Shown: in pieces, positions 1 through 11,809 of the stretch
How the letters are laid out: each line of letters opens with the position of its first letter
Numbering within the stretch: position 1 is the stretch's first letter
Source: Lonicera japonica
Lineage: Eukaryota > Streptophyta > Magnoliopsida > Dipsacales > Caprifoliaceae
Assembly: GCA_021464415.1 (NCBI GenBank)
Contig: CM038467.1
Coordinates: forward strand, 10,433,411-10,497,410
Direction: 5' to 3'
Length of the DNA stretch: 64,000 nt
Notes under the pieces: model-generated
Databases searched by the model: none
What the model was told of the DNA's origin: nothing
Seen by the model: the letters and a program-made list of their open reading frames with translations, nothing else
Made by a program: the position numbers and the translations under genes

Positions 1-1873
1 ACAATACAAATGATAGCAAAATTAAAATATTTACAAAGACAAAACAAGTCTATAACAAAAAGTTCATCTATGTATTCCTTTTTGGGATGTCTAACGGTCC
101 ACTTTCCGTGTCAGAACATAATCAATGTACCAAAACTCATGATAGCAAGCAAGTTATGTTCTAGACCATTGATTGTGATGAAATTAGTGCATTCTTTAAA
201 AAATGTGAAAGTCAAACATGGAATATATACTTGCCTTCTGAAAGTGGCCAACATTGTTAGTACTATCAACAAGGTGAGCAGCCTTCCCAAAGAAGGTGTG
301 GACCCCAGTGGCAATGACCACAGCTTCGATTTCTCCCTGTTTGCACGTAGAACCAGAGTAAACGCCATCCCCAGGGCTTTTTGTTACGGGAAGAGACTCC
401 CCTGTAAGAGCAGACTGAAAGATCGAAACAAAATTATTTCGATAACACAACTAACACTTCACAAATTCAACACAATTATAGTCACCACAAGAATATTTCA
501 ACACAAAGCACGCTCACCTGGTCAATTTTTAAGGGATCGCCCTCAAGAAGGCGAGCATCTGCAGGAATTATGTCCCCGAGTTTTATGCTGACTACGTCCC
601 CAGGCACTAAAAGAGAAGCATCTTCCTCATTCCACCTACCATCTCGAAGAATCTACGTAACAACGATAGAATGATGCCAACATAATACTACAACCATATA
701 GTATATCTAAATAAATAAGAATTTAAGAAGCAGAACATCAACAATCTCACACTTGTCATATAACAGAATTTTGAGATTAGGATGTATTTGATAGCACTTC
801 TTTCTGTAGAAAATGCCCGGGAATTTCTCTTTTTCCTGGGAATTCAAAAACCACCTCCCCTCAATGTTTTTGTTTTCCATGAAAATATTTTTCTATGTAA
901 AAGAGTACCCAATGAATCAAATTATTTTTCCATGTAAACCTATCAAACACACATCACCCAAGCAAAAATATGATAAATGAATTCAATCAAACACCTTGGC
1001 TTTCGGAGCAAGACGAGCCATCAGGGCTGCAGCTGCATTCCCAGCATTGTTCTCCTCGATAAAACTAATTGTTGAGTTAATCACAAGCAAAACTATGATA
1101 CCCACAAAGTCTTGCCAATCTGGAGGCTTTCCCTGAAAAAAAAAATACGACATAATTAAATAAAAATTCAACACACACTACACTTAACAGAACATTATTC
1201 AAAGAATCCAAAGACAACAAGTTCTTACTCCTCCATTTGCAAGGGCAATTGCCATGATGGCAGCAGCTTCCATAACCCATGATAGAGGGTTCCACATAAA
1301 CCCCAAAAACTTCAAGAATTTACTCTCCTATACACACCCAAAAAGGATAAATATATGTGAAGACGACACAAAGGATATAGCGCTTGTGAAGGTACAAAAT
1401 CAAAACATCAGATTTGATGTCAAAAGGACTACTATAGAAACAAATCCACAGAAACACAAGCCAATAAGTCATGAGAAGAGAATGGTTATAACATGAAATT
1501 GCACAATTACCGTACTCAAACACACAATATAACAGATGAAGGTTTAAGGAAAGTTGTTTAACAGCAGAATTGAAGTACAAAATAGGAACAAAAAGGGTGT
1601 GACAAAATAAGCACCTTCTTCTCCTCAAGCTTGTTATGCCCAAAAATGGCTAATCTCTCCTGGGCAGCCTCACTGGTGAGACCCTCTTTGCTACATCTCA
1701 GATTCTCAAAAACTTCCTCAATGGGTATACTCTCCTGCAATCACAATAATTCAAATTCATCAAAACCCTAACAAAAAACCAATCAACAAAAACATCCAAT
1801 TAGTTCGCAGATCCATTACCAAATCCACAGTTTCCTTCAACACAGCTTCTAAAACTTCAGGCTTCTCCCCCAT
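1..1873 (-). CDS. Plasma-membrane H+-ATPase (P3A-type), 5' part of gene, partial
   Basis: This is the N-terminal 242 residues of the proton pump that energises the plant plasma membrane. Exons on the minus strand are 1873-1820, 1734-1615, 1327-1229, 1132-995, 652-518 and 414-235, and all join in phase 0. The start is the ATG at 1873-1871, giving the family N terminus [10 protein letters not shown]. Exon 2 carries the cytosolic N-terminal segment ending in NKLEEKK. Exons 3 and 4 encode the first two membrane segments, with [14 protein letters not shown] and then [12 protein letters not shown]. Exon 6 carries the actuator-domain phosphatase loop TGES (about residues 186-189) and the stretch ending VGHFQK. 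The phosphorylated Asp and the C-terminal autoinhibitory domain lie beyond the left edge. Every intron looks GT-AG except the last one seen, whose donor reads AAG|GCAAGT. The N terminus fits the AHA4/AHA11 (subfamily I) type better than AHA1/2, by memory of the family. Family assignment is very sure; paralogue assignment is not. Confidence 0.95.
781..955. repeat. Small MITE-like element in an H+-ATPase intron
   Basis: The intron between exons 4 and 5 contains a short insert whose ends are inverted. GATGTATTTGATAG at the left is matched by TATCAAACACACATC at the right. There is no coding content. The family is unclear and the target duplication could not be settled by eye. Confidence 0.4.
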
Positions 1874-2043
1874 CTCTCTCTCTCTGTATTTCCTCTCTCT
1901 ATCAAGAATCAGTTACAGATAACACACTGAATTTTTGCCTTCTACAGATCAGAGCCCATCAAAGAACCAACTTGAAAGAACCAAGAAAGTGAAGAAGGGG
2001 TATCTAAAACCTATCAAAAGAGAGTTTGATTTTGAATACCAAA

Positions 2044-2050
2044 CTTTATA
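2044..2050 (-). promoter_or_regulatory. Probable TATA box of the H+-ATPase gene
   Basis: On the minus strand the sequence reads TATAAAG about 170 nt upstream of the ATG. A pyrimidine/purine-rich leader with a GAGAGAGA run follows just before the start codon. The position is plausible for a plant core promoter. The transcription start is inferred, not shown. Confidence 0.45.
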
Positions 2051-2099
2051 GACCCACCACCAATACCAAATCTACAAAAATAAGAATGGAAAAACTACT

Positions 2100-3600
2100 G
2101 AAGGGGAAAAAAAGTAACCGTTACAGCATTCTCTCAATTTCTCATACTTTGGTAAAATCTTCAAACCCTACTCCTTGATAGAGAATTTATACTTGCTTTT
2201 TAAGCTCTGTTTTTGTGTTTCGCTATTTATCTGTGCGGATAGGGTACCCTTGGGTTGTAGCATTTTCGGAATATTGTATTTCCTTTTTGCCCTTTTTTAT
2301 TTTTATTTTTTTATTAGATTTGATGAAGACGACAGGAACCATCAACTGTACATGTGCTTAGGTCTACTCTCTACTATTTAATTCATTTTAACATTGAAAC
2401 ATAATATTATTTTAAGAAAAATAAATAAATCTAGGTTTTTGTTTTTTTTTTAACAGAAAGGAAAAGTATATCATTTAAAAGAGTAATAAATAAATCTAGT
2501 TCCTGTGTATTGAACTCACTACTTCTCATTTGAGAAGCCGGTGTCAATTAATTTAGATCTCTTGAGCATAAGAAAATATTTGGTACCATTTCTGTTTTAG
2601 ACCTCGTCATAATAATAATCTCATTTAGTTTGAATTTTGAAAATGAAATATGTATCATAAATTTTTAAAAGAAAAGAAAAATTCTAACATCTAGAATATT
2701 GTACCAATATTTAGTTTGAATACGAATTTTTCTTATTTGAAACATTAAATTATATCATCTATAGTTAGTTCAAATAAGAATAAAATTCAAATAATTATCA
2801 ATTACCAAAATGTCTTTCATTTTATAAAATTAAAAGATAAATTCTAACAATTTTACACAAGTAAAATTTAAGTTTTTGTCATTAAGAATCATGGAAATTC
2901 ATTGTATTTATTTATTAATAAAAAGCAAAAAATTATAGAAAGTTTTTTTTTTTCACTTTGAAAAGGAAATTTAAGTTTTTTTTTTCCCATAACTAAAAGG
3001 AAATTTTTTATCTTAACAGATAATCTAAAAGGCAATACCTACAGTAATATTCTATTACTATCCATTTAAGAGGAAAACTTGAAGGAATAATCCACTCTAA
3101 AAACGATGCATTCCTAATCCAAAATTCGAGCTACATATTGAAATCTTTCTGTAATGGAATATAGTATTTTAGGAATTATTTAAAACTCGAATCAAACCAG
3201 TGTAATTGATTGTCAGGTTCTAAGGTTCTATTTGATAACAAGATAAAAAATTGTATAAAAAATAATGTACTTTTATAAGAAGTTGAAAATAAGTTGAAGG
3301 ATGTGGTGATACATTATCTTATTTTTTAAGTTTTTACATGGAAAATTCTTTGGGATGGCAGTGAAGAAAAAAAAATCACAAAAAATTAAAAGAAGATGAA
3401 AGGTAAATGCTCAAAAAAAAAAACATGAAATGAAAAAGATCTTTACCACATTTCTGCTATTATTTTTTACATTCTCACATAAATTAAATTAATTGATTTT
3501 GCTATTATTTTTAATTTTATTATTTTTATATTATTTTTTATGATTGAAGAAAATTTGAGATAATATCATTAAAGATATATACTCATATGAATTACATTAA
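2100..3600. other. AT-rich intergenic DNA, no gene seen
   Basis: No conserved reading frame is visible. Around 3225-3420 there is a stretch resembling the MITE at 12429-12710. It shares wording such as AAGTTGAAGGATGTGGT and a following TTTTTCACA-like segment, so it is probably a decayed relative. Confidence 0.5.
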
Positions 3601-3899
3601 AATTTACCAGTCGAGTGAATAAAGGATCGAATCAATTAACCCCGATTAATATTGACTCAAAGAAAGTGACAACTAAAAATAATTGTATTTTTATCGCACA
3701 TAAATGGAGTCTTAACGATCAATTATTGTACTTCATTATAGGCATACATTGGCGTAATATAAATCGACCACGTCCACATGTTGACTCACAAGTATCCCAA
3801 ATGGTCCAAGGCTCCAAGCTACTCTACATGTCGCAAGTTGGCCCCACTGTTAGGACAAACATGTTCTTGATTGGAAAAAAAAAAAAAAAAAAAAAAAAA
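3600..3899 (+). repeat. Possible retroposed fragment ending in a 25-A tract
   Basis: A less AT-rich stretch ends in an uninterrupted run of 25 A at 3875-3899, as a retroposed transcript or LINE/SINE end would. I found no family signature and no convincing target duplication. The 108-codon frame over it has no recognisable domain. Confidence 0.25.
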
Positions 3900-4339
3900 C
3901 CTTCTTATTTTATGCCTTTTTTTTGTTTTGGATTTTACTAATTTTCTCCATTTATTTGGCTTGTTAGTTTTTCTCTTTCTTGGCCTTTAGAAGAGTTTTT
4001 CTACCAAAATACTGTTAATCTTGAGTGCTGAATTGATGAGTTGCTCTGCGCCAAAAAAACAAAAAGGATAAATTTGGTACATGCAAGAATAATAAGAATG
4101 TATAAAATAATAAAATAGAAATTACGATCAAAATACATGTAAAACAAATATTTTAAATTAAGTGCAAATAATGATAGTATACTAAAGTTCAGCATCTGTG
4201 ATTTTTCATTCACAGATATCATACACGTAACCAAAAATCTTGGTTTAATGATAATAAATATAGTACATATTATCAAAAAATCACAATTATTAAAATTGAG
4301 GATTGCGTCTTTTACAAAAAGTAATAATTGCCAAAAAAA

Positions 4340-5120
4340 ATGTTTAGAAAAAAAACAAGGGTCGCATTCAAATAATGTTTCAAGAACAAGAATAGAAGAA
4401 TAATTTTCTCAAGTAATTAGGGCCCAACATAAGTAATTTGGACTGACACATAAGAATATATAGACCGGGCCAAATTTCCGAAGAGAAACTAAGAAGCCGA
4501 ATATTCAATCAAGAAATGATTAATATTCTAGAAGCCTCTAAAGATAAGCAGCGCAAGGATAAATTAACACTCATAAATATTCGAAGGTGCAATGCAAATA
4601 GAAGACTACAAGATAAACAAGAACATCGCCAAGAATAAGGCCAATTATATAGATGTATTATAATCACAGTTATCTTATACATTTTTAATTATAGATGAAT
4701 CTATACACATGATCCTTATAAAAAGAGGCTCTAGGTTAGAGTGGAGGTAACCTCATTGCCGACCACCTTTACCTTATATCTTGGTGTTGTGTTATTGTTG
4801 TATCTATTTTTTTTTACTGTCTTCTTTAAATTTGTTCCTATAACCATTCACATCATCCCGTACAATTTCTACCTACCTCCAATATTTATTCAATTTTTTA
4901 TTCTCTCATATGTGTGATGTTTATTATAACTTTTATTGAAATCAAGTTTCTATGTATGTTTCTTAGGTTAGATCTAGTTAAATCCAAATAATTACAAATT
5001 GTATGATCATTCATGTTGTATTCAAGAATCAACAAGTTAATATGCAAAAGTGTATCTGAATTCATAGCATGAGAATTATAATTGAGTGATTAGCTTTTCA
5101 AATCTACACGTATTTCTTTA
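4340..5120 (+). repeat. LTR-like remnant with promoter, boundaries unknown
   Basis: This unit has the look of a plant retrotransposon LTR. A TATA box (TATAAAAA at 4717-4724) is followed by a GC-richer leader with a gene-free, splice-free character. The TG and CA ends and the target duplication could not be fixed. It may be a decayed solo LTR. Confidence 0.3.
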
Positions 5121-5875
5121 GAAAAATATTTTAAGCATTCTATGCTCTCTGTGACGATGAGCGACATAATAAGTATGCGATCTGGGATCATAACCACAAT
5201 ATATATATATATATATATTAAATCTTACTATCTATTATGTATTTATATTTTAGTCCATCATGAAAATAGAAATTACCTTTAAGTATTTATATATTAAAAG
5301 TCCATAGCATATTAAATACATTTAACTCTCAAATAATTTAAACCTTAGTTAATCACTTTAAAAGTGAATTTAACTATACGACAGTTCAAAACACATAGTT
5401 ATTTCATATATAAGCTCAATATTAAATTAAGGATCTAACATCTTATGTACATAATGTATATTTATTTTAGCTAAGATATCAAATATCTTAAAATGAAAGT
5501 GAAAAGATCACGCAACTCACCAATATAGGTTTTGTTTGTTTTGTTACATAAAAAGAAAAAGAAAAAATTGAACTCTGCCCCACCTCTCTCTTTAAACGAT
5601 ACTAAACAGTAGACACATCCACTATTGGAAATATGCTCTTGTTTGCTAGACACGCGAATATTTTATGCATTTCAGTACATGTAGTGATATAGTGACTCAA
5701 AAGCATCTATACATTGTAAATCAAACAGGTAGATGACATATGAGAGACGCTATAACATTTGTTCTAATTAAATCGTTTACTACTTTATTATTTTAAGTAA
5801 ATTTTAATATTCATGCCCAATAGAAATAAAGTGTAGTTATTTATACTCTATCAAAATCATCTAGCATTACTCTAT
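5120..5875. other. AT-rich intergenic DNA, no gene seen
   Basis: The stretch contains a short (TA)n microsatellite near 5201-5218 and otherwise unstructured AT-rich sequence. The small frames here have no domain content. Confidence 0.5.
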
Positions 5876-6085
5876 TTTTTTTATTTTTTTTTGGGTGGGT
5901 TTCTCAGGGCGTCTTCCACTCCACAGTGGAGATTAATCTCTCGACATGCTGTTAGGCGCAAAGTCGGGACCTCTCCGAACAAAATTTGCTTTATACGCAA
6001 GCACCCAAAATCAAACCCAGGATATCTTGGTTAAGGGACCCAAGCCCCTTCTGCTTGGAGCAAGTTTTTATATCCCCCAACACTA
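5876..6085 (-). repeat. SINE-like retroposon, degenerate
   Basis: Read on the minus strand, the unit ends in an A-rich tail (the T-runs at 5876-5892). Upstream of the tail it has a tRNA-like internal promoter region with a degenerate B-box, GGGTTTGATTTTGG. The body is markedly less AT-rich than its surroundings. The A-box and the target duplications are not clear, so this is a probable rather than certain SINE. Confidence 0.45.
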
Positions 6086-6129
6086 TGTGATTTTAGAGTT
6101 TTTTTTAAAAAAAATCTTGATAAAGTGCC

Positions 6130-6776
6130 AATAATTGCACCCACCCTAGAAAGTAGAAATATTATGATTTTTTTTATTTTTATACTTTGACAAAAAAAAA
6201 AAGTAAACAGAGGGTAGACTACTCCCCCTTTTGGCTTGAAAACGAATTTTTGGGTATTTAATTTTCTTGATTTTACATTCTCAAAAAAAAAAAGAAAAAA
6301 AACTTGAATTTATGGCAAAAGTTTATCAACCAAGGATTTTAACCCTTCGTACGATTTCTTTATCTATTAAGGGATAATGAATAATTTTAGTATAACATAA
6401 GGGGCATATTGCAAATCGGCCTTTTAAAGCTATGACCCAAAAAGACAATAAATTAACTTCCACTCTCTTTTTTATTTTCTCTCTTTGCTTTAAGGCAAGT
6501 AAAGTGACCTTTGAATAAAGAAGATTCAACAATAAAATAGGGGAGAAAAGTCGTATTGAGTCAGTGATGACTTTTCTTTTCTACAATCTCGGCTTTCTTT
6601 TGTCTTTCCCTATATTTTTATTTCTACTTTTCTTCGCATCATAATTTTCATATTATTCTTGTCGCTTTCACTTTACTTTTCTTGATTTCATTTGGTACGT
6701 CACCTAATCGGCCACTATAGATAATCGCATGCTAGCTGTTCCTTTTACAATTTTAGTGACTAAATTGTCGTTGTAA
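6130..6776. other. AT-rich intergenic DNA, no gene seen
   Basis: There are several poly-A and poly-T tracts and no reading frame with conserved features. Confidence 0.5.
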
Positions 6777-6785
6777 TTAAATTAT

Positions 6786-7845
6786 GAATTAATTACATAT
6801 CTCACCTCTTAAGTTTACGGTTTGTCCCACTTTGGTTCATTAAGTATGAAACGGCATTCATAAAACCTACAAGTATAACCCGTGTCCCACTCTGGTCCAA
6901 AATTGGACGGCTCCGTCAATTTTGGATGGAAAATAATCAGAATTAAAAAAAAAATCGTCAAGCCATTTTCACAAGGTCATATCTTACTCGATTCACATTC
7001 AAATGATGCGATCCACATATGGTTGGAAAGCTTTTATAGCATAGATTACAAATACGCTAATAATAATCAATAATAAGCACCCTAAATGCCTCGAAATCGT
7101 TGCCAAAGTTGGTAAAAAATCACAATTTTTTAAAAAAAGTTTGACCGAGCCATTGACATCCAAATGATGAGATCCACATATGGTTGGAAAGCTCTTACAG
7201 CATAGGTTACAAATACGCTAATAATAATCAATAATAAGCACCCTAAATGCCTCGAAATCGCTGCCAAAGTTGGTAAAAAATCACAAGGACTCGGTCAAAC
7301 TTTTATTAAAAAAATTATGATTTTTTACCAACTTTGGCAGCGATTTTGAAGCATTTAAAGTGCTTATTATTGAATATTATTAGCGTATTTGTAATCTATG
7401 CTGTAAGAGCTTTCCAATTATATGTGGATCTCATCATTTGGATGTGAATCGAGTGAGATATGGCCTTGTGAAAATGGCTCGGTCAAACTTTTTTTAAAAT
7501 TGTGATTTTTTACCAACTTTGGCAGTGATTTCGAGGCATTTAGGGTGCTTATTATTGATTATTATTATTAGCGTATTTGTAATCTATGCTATAAAAGCTT
7601 TCCAACCATATGTAGATCGCATCATTTGGGTGTGAATCGAGTGAGATATGGCCTTGTGAAAATGGCTCGGCGAAACTTTTTTTTTTAATTCTGATTATTT
7701 TCCATCCAAAATTGACGGAGCCGTCCAATTTTGGACCAGAGTGGGACACGAGTTATACTTGTGGGTTTTATGAGTGCCGTTTCATACTTAATGGACCAAA
7801 GTGGGATAAACTGTAAACTTAAGGGGTGAGATATGTAATTAACTC
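6786..7845. mobile_element. 1060-bp foldback (palindromic) element with 9-bp target duplication
   Basis: The whole element is one imperfect palindrome centred near 7290-7310. The left end GAATTAATTACATATCTCAC is mirrored by the right end, which on the minus strand reads GAGTTAATTACATATCTCAC. The flanks are the same 9 bp, TTAAATTAT, at 6777-6785 and 7846-7854. A 9-bp duplication plus very long inverted repeats is typical of Mutator-like foldback elements. Each arm also contains two direct copies of an inner unit, recognisable by CACATATGGTTGGAAAGC and CCAAAGTTGGTAAAAAATCA. The two near-identical 63-65-codon frames on opposite strands are just the two arms and are not genes. A read-through transcript would form a hairpin of about 500 bp. 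Confidence 0.9.
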
Positions 7846-7854
7846 TTAAATTAT

Positions 7855-9050
7855 TATTGAAACCAAAGATGCATTAATTTTCTTTGAGCGTTTGAGATGA
7901 TATATGTAATTTGGAAAAAGGGAGACAAGATCATTTTATTTTGTTGGAACAACCATTTTTTTTTTAAATTGTGCAAAGATTAAGTCTATCTAAAAGTAAA
8001 ATAGGTGTAAAATATTAAAAATACAATCATTTCTCTCAAACTCACAAACAAAGAGGAAAAGAAAAGAAAAGAAAATTTCTATTATCCTATACTTTTAAAC
8101 TAAAGAAAGAAAACGCTGATTCATTCTTTACTTTTTTTTTTCTTCTATTGGGACATCATTTTCTCCTTTTTTTTCTCCTTTAAACTCCCAAACTGACCTT
8201 AAAAATATATAATTAAAATCTTAAAAGTGTTGCAAAATATAGATATACAATATTTAAATTTTACTCAATTTTTTTATTACATTTATTCATCCTTGTACGT
8301 TAATGCTCACCACGTTATCATCTTTAGGTCACCAGCCCATCAACAGCTACATCTTTCCTAGTCAAACTTTATCATAAATAATTGGACGCACCCATATCTA
8401 TAATATATATTGATATCTTATGTGTGGGACTCTAGCAATTGAACATGCATATATGCAATAGTGTATATATATATATATCTATGTGTGTGTGTTAATCATT
8501 GAGTCATTCTTAACATTTCATAAAGGTCTGTTTGTGTTAGTGATGGGCATGTAATTATATTTAATTTTCAAAAGAGTTACACACATTCTCTAAGCTACAT
8601 CGTGTGTTTTGCAAACTTTAATTTTATATTTTTTAAAAAAATAAGTGCAACAGGTGAAAGTAACATATGTCGGGTTTATTTTTTAAAAAATTGACTAATC
8701 AGACAGTAATATTAACGTACATGGTAAATATAACATAATTAGTTTGCATAGCCAAATAAATGTTGAATTTTAGACCAAATTCTTTGTAATCAAGTCTTCT
8801 AATAAGAAAATTGACATATATATATATATATACACTCCTGTTCAAAACTGGGATACAATAATACAATATGACAAGAATAATTGTAAAAGCAGATGATTCT
8901 TTCTCATGAGCCATCATTAGATAGTGGGTTGGTAACTATCTTATTAAACATAAGTATGTTGACACAATGTGTTTGGACAAAGTAGAAACTTTTTCACCCA
9001 GAAAAATGACTTTAATTCCATATGTTAAATTGCACGAGCACGCCAACCAT
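7855..9050. other. AT-rich intergenic DNA, no gene seen
   Basis: (TA)n microsatellites lie near 8466-8480 and 8817-8832. No coding or RNA-gene signature is visible. Confidence 0.5.
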
Positions 9051-9057
9051 CCAGAGT

Positions 9058-10045
9058 GTCCTGGTTGTCACGACGACACTTGTTAATAGATGGGATTTCA
9101 ATCTGAATACGATGTATTTTATCGGATATGAATTTAAGATTTCAATCCGATAATTCAATTACGATCCGAATCCAATAATCCGATAATATAACAAAGCAAA
9201 TATAAATTTACGTATATCCAATCAGATTTGATATTATATAATATATATATATATTATATATGTATATATATTGAATATATATATCTCAAGTTGTGTTGAA
9301 TTCTTGTTGGAAGTTTAGAACACTCATTTAGTTTTCAATTGTCTAGGTTGATGTTAAGCTATTTTTCTTTTTCTTTTTTGTGTGTGTTTTTTGGAATTAT
9401 ATATTAATGCATTATCTAGATGAATATTTTTATCATTCCATTATAATGTTTGTTGTTGGAAGCTGTTATCTATTTAATTTAGCCAAGCCCCAAAAATGGC
9501 TTCATTCTTTTAATTAAATAATAGATTTTCCCTTTTGAGAGGTAAATAAAATTTGACAGAGTTGATCTACTACTCATGATGGAGATAATCCCACCAAATT
9601 TCATCAAAAAATTAAATTAAGAAGTGGGTGAACTAAAGATTGATATATACGTGTGCATTTTGATTGTTGATATTTTAGATTTTTAGATTACCCACTTTTC
9701 AGTTGAATTTTTTGATAAAATTTGAAGGAGTTGATCTACACTCATCACGGAAATCATTCCCACCAAATTTTGTGAAAAAATTCAATCATTTACCCACTCA
9801 AAAGAGGAAGTCCATTCTTTAGTTAAAAGAAGGAAGATCTTTCTGGAACTTATCTCTGATTTATTTTTTTATAGTTCAAAAATAAAAAAAAAATCTTAAA
9901 AAGTTCGTATTGGATTGGAGATCTATTAAGCTTACAAAATGGGATATGGATTTTGCTATTAACAATTCGTCAAATTATCGAATCAAATATATGGTAATCT
10001 AGTCAAAATCTGATCCATTGACAAGTTTAGTAGCAACACTAAGTT
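9058..10045. repeat. Probable non-autonomous TIR element, boundaries approximate
   Basis: The left end reads GTTGTCACGACGACACTTGT. The right end, read on the minus strand, is a related GTTGCTACTAAACTTGTCAA, and both arms continue with similar sequence. The interior is AT-rich, with repeated mentions of a GGATATGGATTT-like motif and no transposase. The exact ends and target duplication were not resolved. Confidence 0.4.
9535..9810. repeat. Duplicated MITE-like unit nested in the 9058-10045 element
   Basis: Two related copies (about 9535-9640 and 9687-9810) share GAGTTGATCTAC, CCCACCAAATTT and a CCCACTT-type end. The second copy has inverted ends: CCCACTTTTCAGTTGAATTT on one side and TTCAATCATTTACCCACTC on the other. 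This looks like one small palindromic MITE present twice, or one longer decayed one. Confidence 0.35.
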
Positions 10046-10279
10046 CAGCTTTAAGTTTGATTGAAAGTTCTCAAAGTCGAATCCCAACGATTGTAAAAAG
10101 CTGTAATGGCTAGCAACGTACTCTACCACAAACGATAATTAATCGACAAGTACACCAAATAATTTTTTTTTTAAGGGAGGTCTTAGTCTCTCCCTTAATC
10201 CTACAAATAAAGAAAAACCCTCCCCTCTCACTCCATGAGTCGAACCCTTGACCTCAAGGCAAAAGTGGAGGTTACCTAC

Positions 10280-11769
10280 TGTGAGAATCTGCAAATGCGA
10301 CCCCCAGGTCTTGTTCCCGTCCTTGGGCGTCTGGAACGTCGGAACGGATTCTGTCGTTTCATTTGCTTCTATGTGTTGATATTTTCATATCGGGTGTCCC
10401 TCTATCCTATTTCTAGATGTAAGAGAGTTCGTTCAGAGTCGCCAGTACGTTTTACGAGAAAACGAACAAAATAGTTGTGTAAGAGGAAAGGCTACAGATA
10501 AGTCTTTCTTTACACGTTTGTCTATGAAACCAGGATTCTATAGGGTTCGGGAACTATATTACGGTTTGGGAAGATGTTAAGCACTCATTCCGCCCTTTCG
10601 GTCTCTAGTGGTCTTATATGTTTATTTCATGTTGAAAAACTTGGATGCTTTTACTGACAGTCTACTACTTTCCAAGTGAAAACCCTAATTTTTGGGGAAA
10701 ACGGGAAAATAATGAAAAACCTTTGTGTTCCGAGATCTAATGTTTTTGTTTTGAAAGATGTAAATACGAGTGATAAAAAGTTGTTTTACTTCAAAGAGAG
10801 TTTTCCGTATTATTTCTCGGATAATGACGGTTTTTCTCGGGTTTTAGCTTCTTTGAAAAAGTTCGGATCTTGTATCAGGACTAATTTAATATGGAATTAG
10901 AACTCTTGAGGGGAGTTCTACCAAACATATTACAGTTTATGAAACAGATAGGATATACCGGGTTTTTAATTCCTAAGTAAGTTTTACCGGTCCGGATTTT
11001 AAAAACAGAATTTTGTCCGGACGATAATGTACTTACTCTTCTGGTTTTGCAAATGGTTTTATCGGGGTCTTTTGTTTTGAAAACAGCAGACTATTTGCAA
11101 CTTGGCAATAAGTTTATTCAAATAAAATGTGGACAAAACAACAGGAGTAAAACAAGTACACAGATATTTAATGTTAAATACTAGAAGAGCCTTTATTTAC
11201 CTTCCCGACGAGAATAATAATAAGAAAGAAAATATAATACGGCAGAGAGATCTCCGGCGATAATAATCTTTTCCTTCTTCAAGTATTTTCGAGAATTTGA
11301 TTCCAGAGACGGGACACGTCGAGTGTCGAGAATAGATTCAATAATTCTTCAAAAATAAGACGATAATCGAGAATGCTTGACGAAAGACTAGAAAATCAGA
11401 TATAAGCCAATAATTCTTCAATCCCAAGTTGCTATCCTTGAACCCTTGGGGGTGTTGGCCTATTTATACTGCTCGGGGAAGAATGTCGCGCGACACTTCC
11501 CCAGAAAGGGCATCTGTCGCGCGACAATGTGTACTATGTCGCGCGACAAACGGCTGAAGTGATATTTCTGACAGATTGATGTGTCAGAGAGTGGATGGTC
11601 TGATATCAGGGGGGATTGTCGTGCGACAATTTTCCTTAAAAATAGGTTTATTGGCCAATAGAACTTTTCGGGGCAGTTTCGGGTGCTCGGGTGGGTCCCG
11701 GACTCCAAAAACAGTACTTATCGAAAGTCGTTAGGGTTCTTGCGGGGGTCACGAATCGAGGTGTCTACA
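10280..11769 (-). mobile_element. Solo LTR (1490 bp) inserted in the SINE
   Basis: The unit starts TGTGAGAATC and ends GTGTCTACA on the plus strand, so it has TG...CA ends. It is flanked by the 5-bp duplication CCTAC (10275-10279 and 11770-11774). I read it as minus-oriented, because TATAAATA (11461-11468) lies on that strand about 300 bp from the TGTAGACACC end. No internal coding region, primer site or second LTR is seen, so a solo LTR left by recombination between two LTRs is most likely. The same family occurs at 17022-28797, which starts with TGTAAACACC and ends in ATTTTCACA. Confidence 0.85.
11484..11628. promoter_or_regulatory. Four copies of a 12-bp CpG palindrome in the LTR upstream region
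   Basis: The perfect palindrome TGTCGCGCGACA occurs at 11484-11495, 11515-11526 and 11537-11548. A one-base variant TGTCGTGCGACA is at 11617-11628. In the LTR's own orientation all four lie about 15-160 bp upstream of the TATA box, where U3 enhancer sites would be. A repeated protein-binding site is inferred. Confidence 0.6.
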
Positions 11770-11809
11770 CCTACCACTAGGCCAACCCCTCTCTTCACAC
11801 CAAATAAAT

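Larger units (their letters stand above)
10163..11796 (-). mobile_element. tRNA-derived SINE, split in two by a solo LTR
   Basis: On the minus strand the SINE begins at 11796 with GAAGAGAGGGG, followed by an A-box-like TTGGCCTAGTGGTAGG. It is interrupted at 11775, resumes at 10279, shows a B-box GGTTCGACTC (about 10236-10246), and ends in an A tail (T-run 10163-10172). Both outer flanks carry the same 11 bp, ACACCAAATAA (10152-10162 and 11797-11807), which is the SINE target duplication. Without the insert the SINE is about 139 bp. Structure and duplication together make this assignment strong. Confidence 0.85.

Noticed and set aside
6882..7749. Two nearly identical 63-65-codon frames on opposite strands
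   Set aside because: They are the two arms of the foldback element; the shared protein-like text is a mirror of the inverted repeat.
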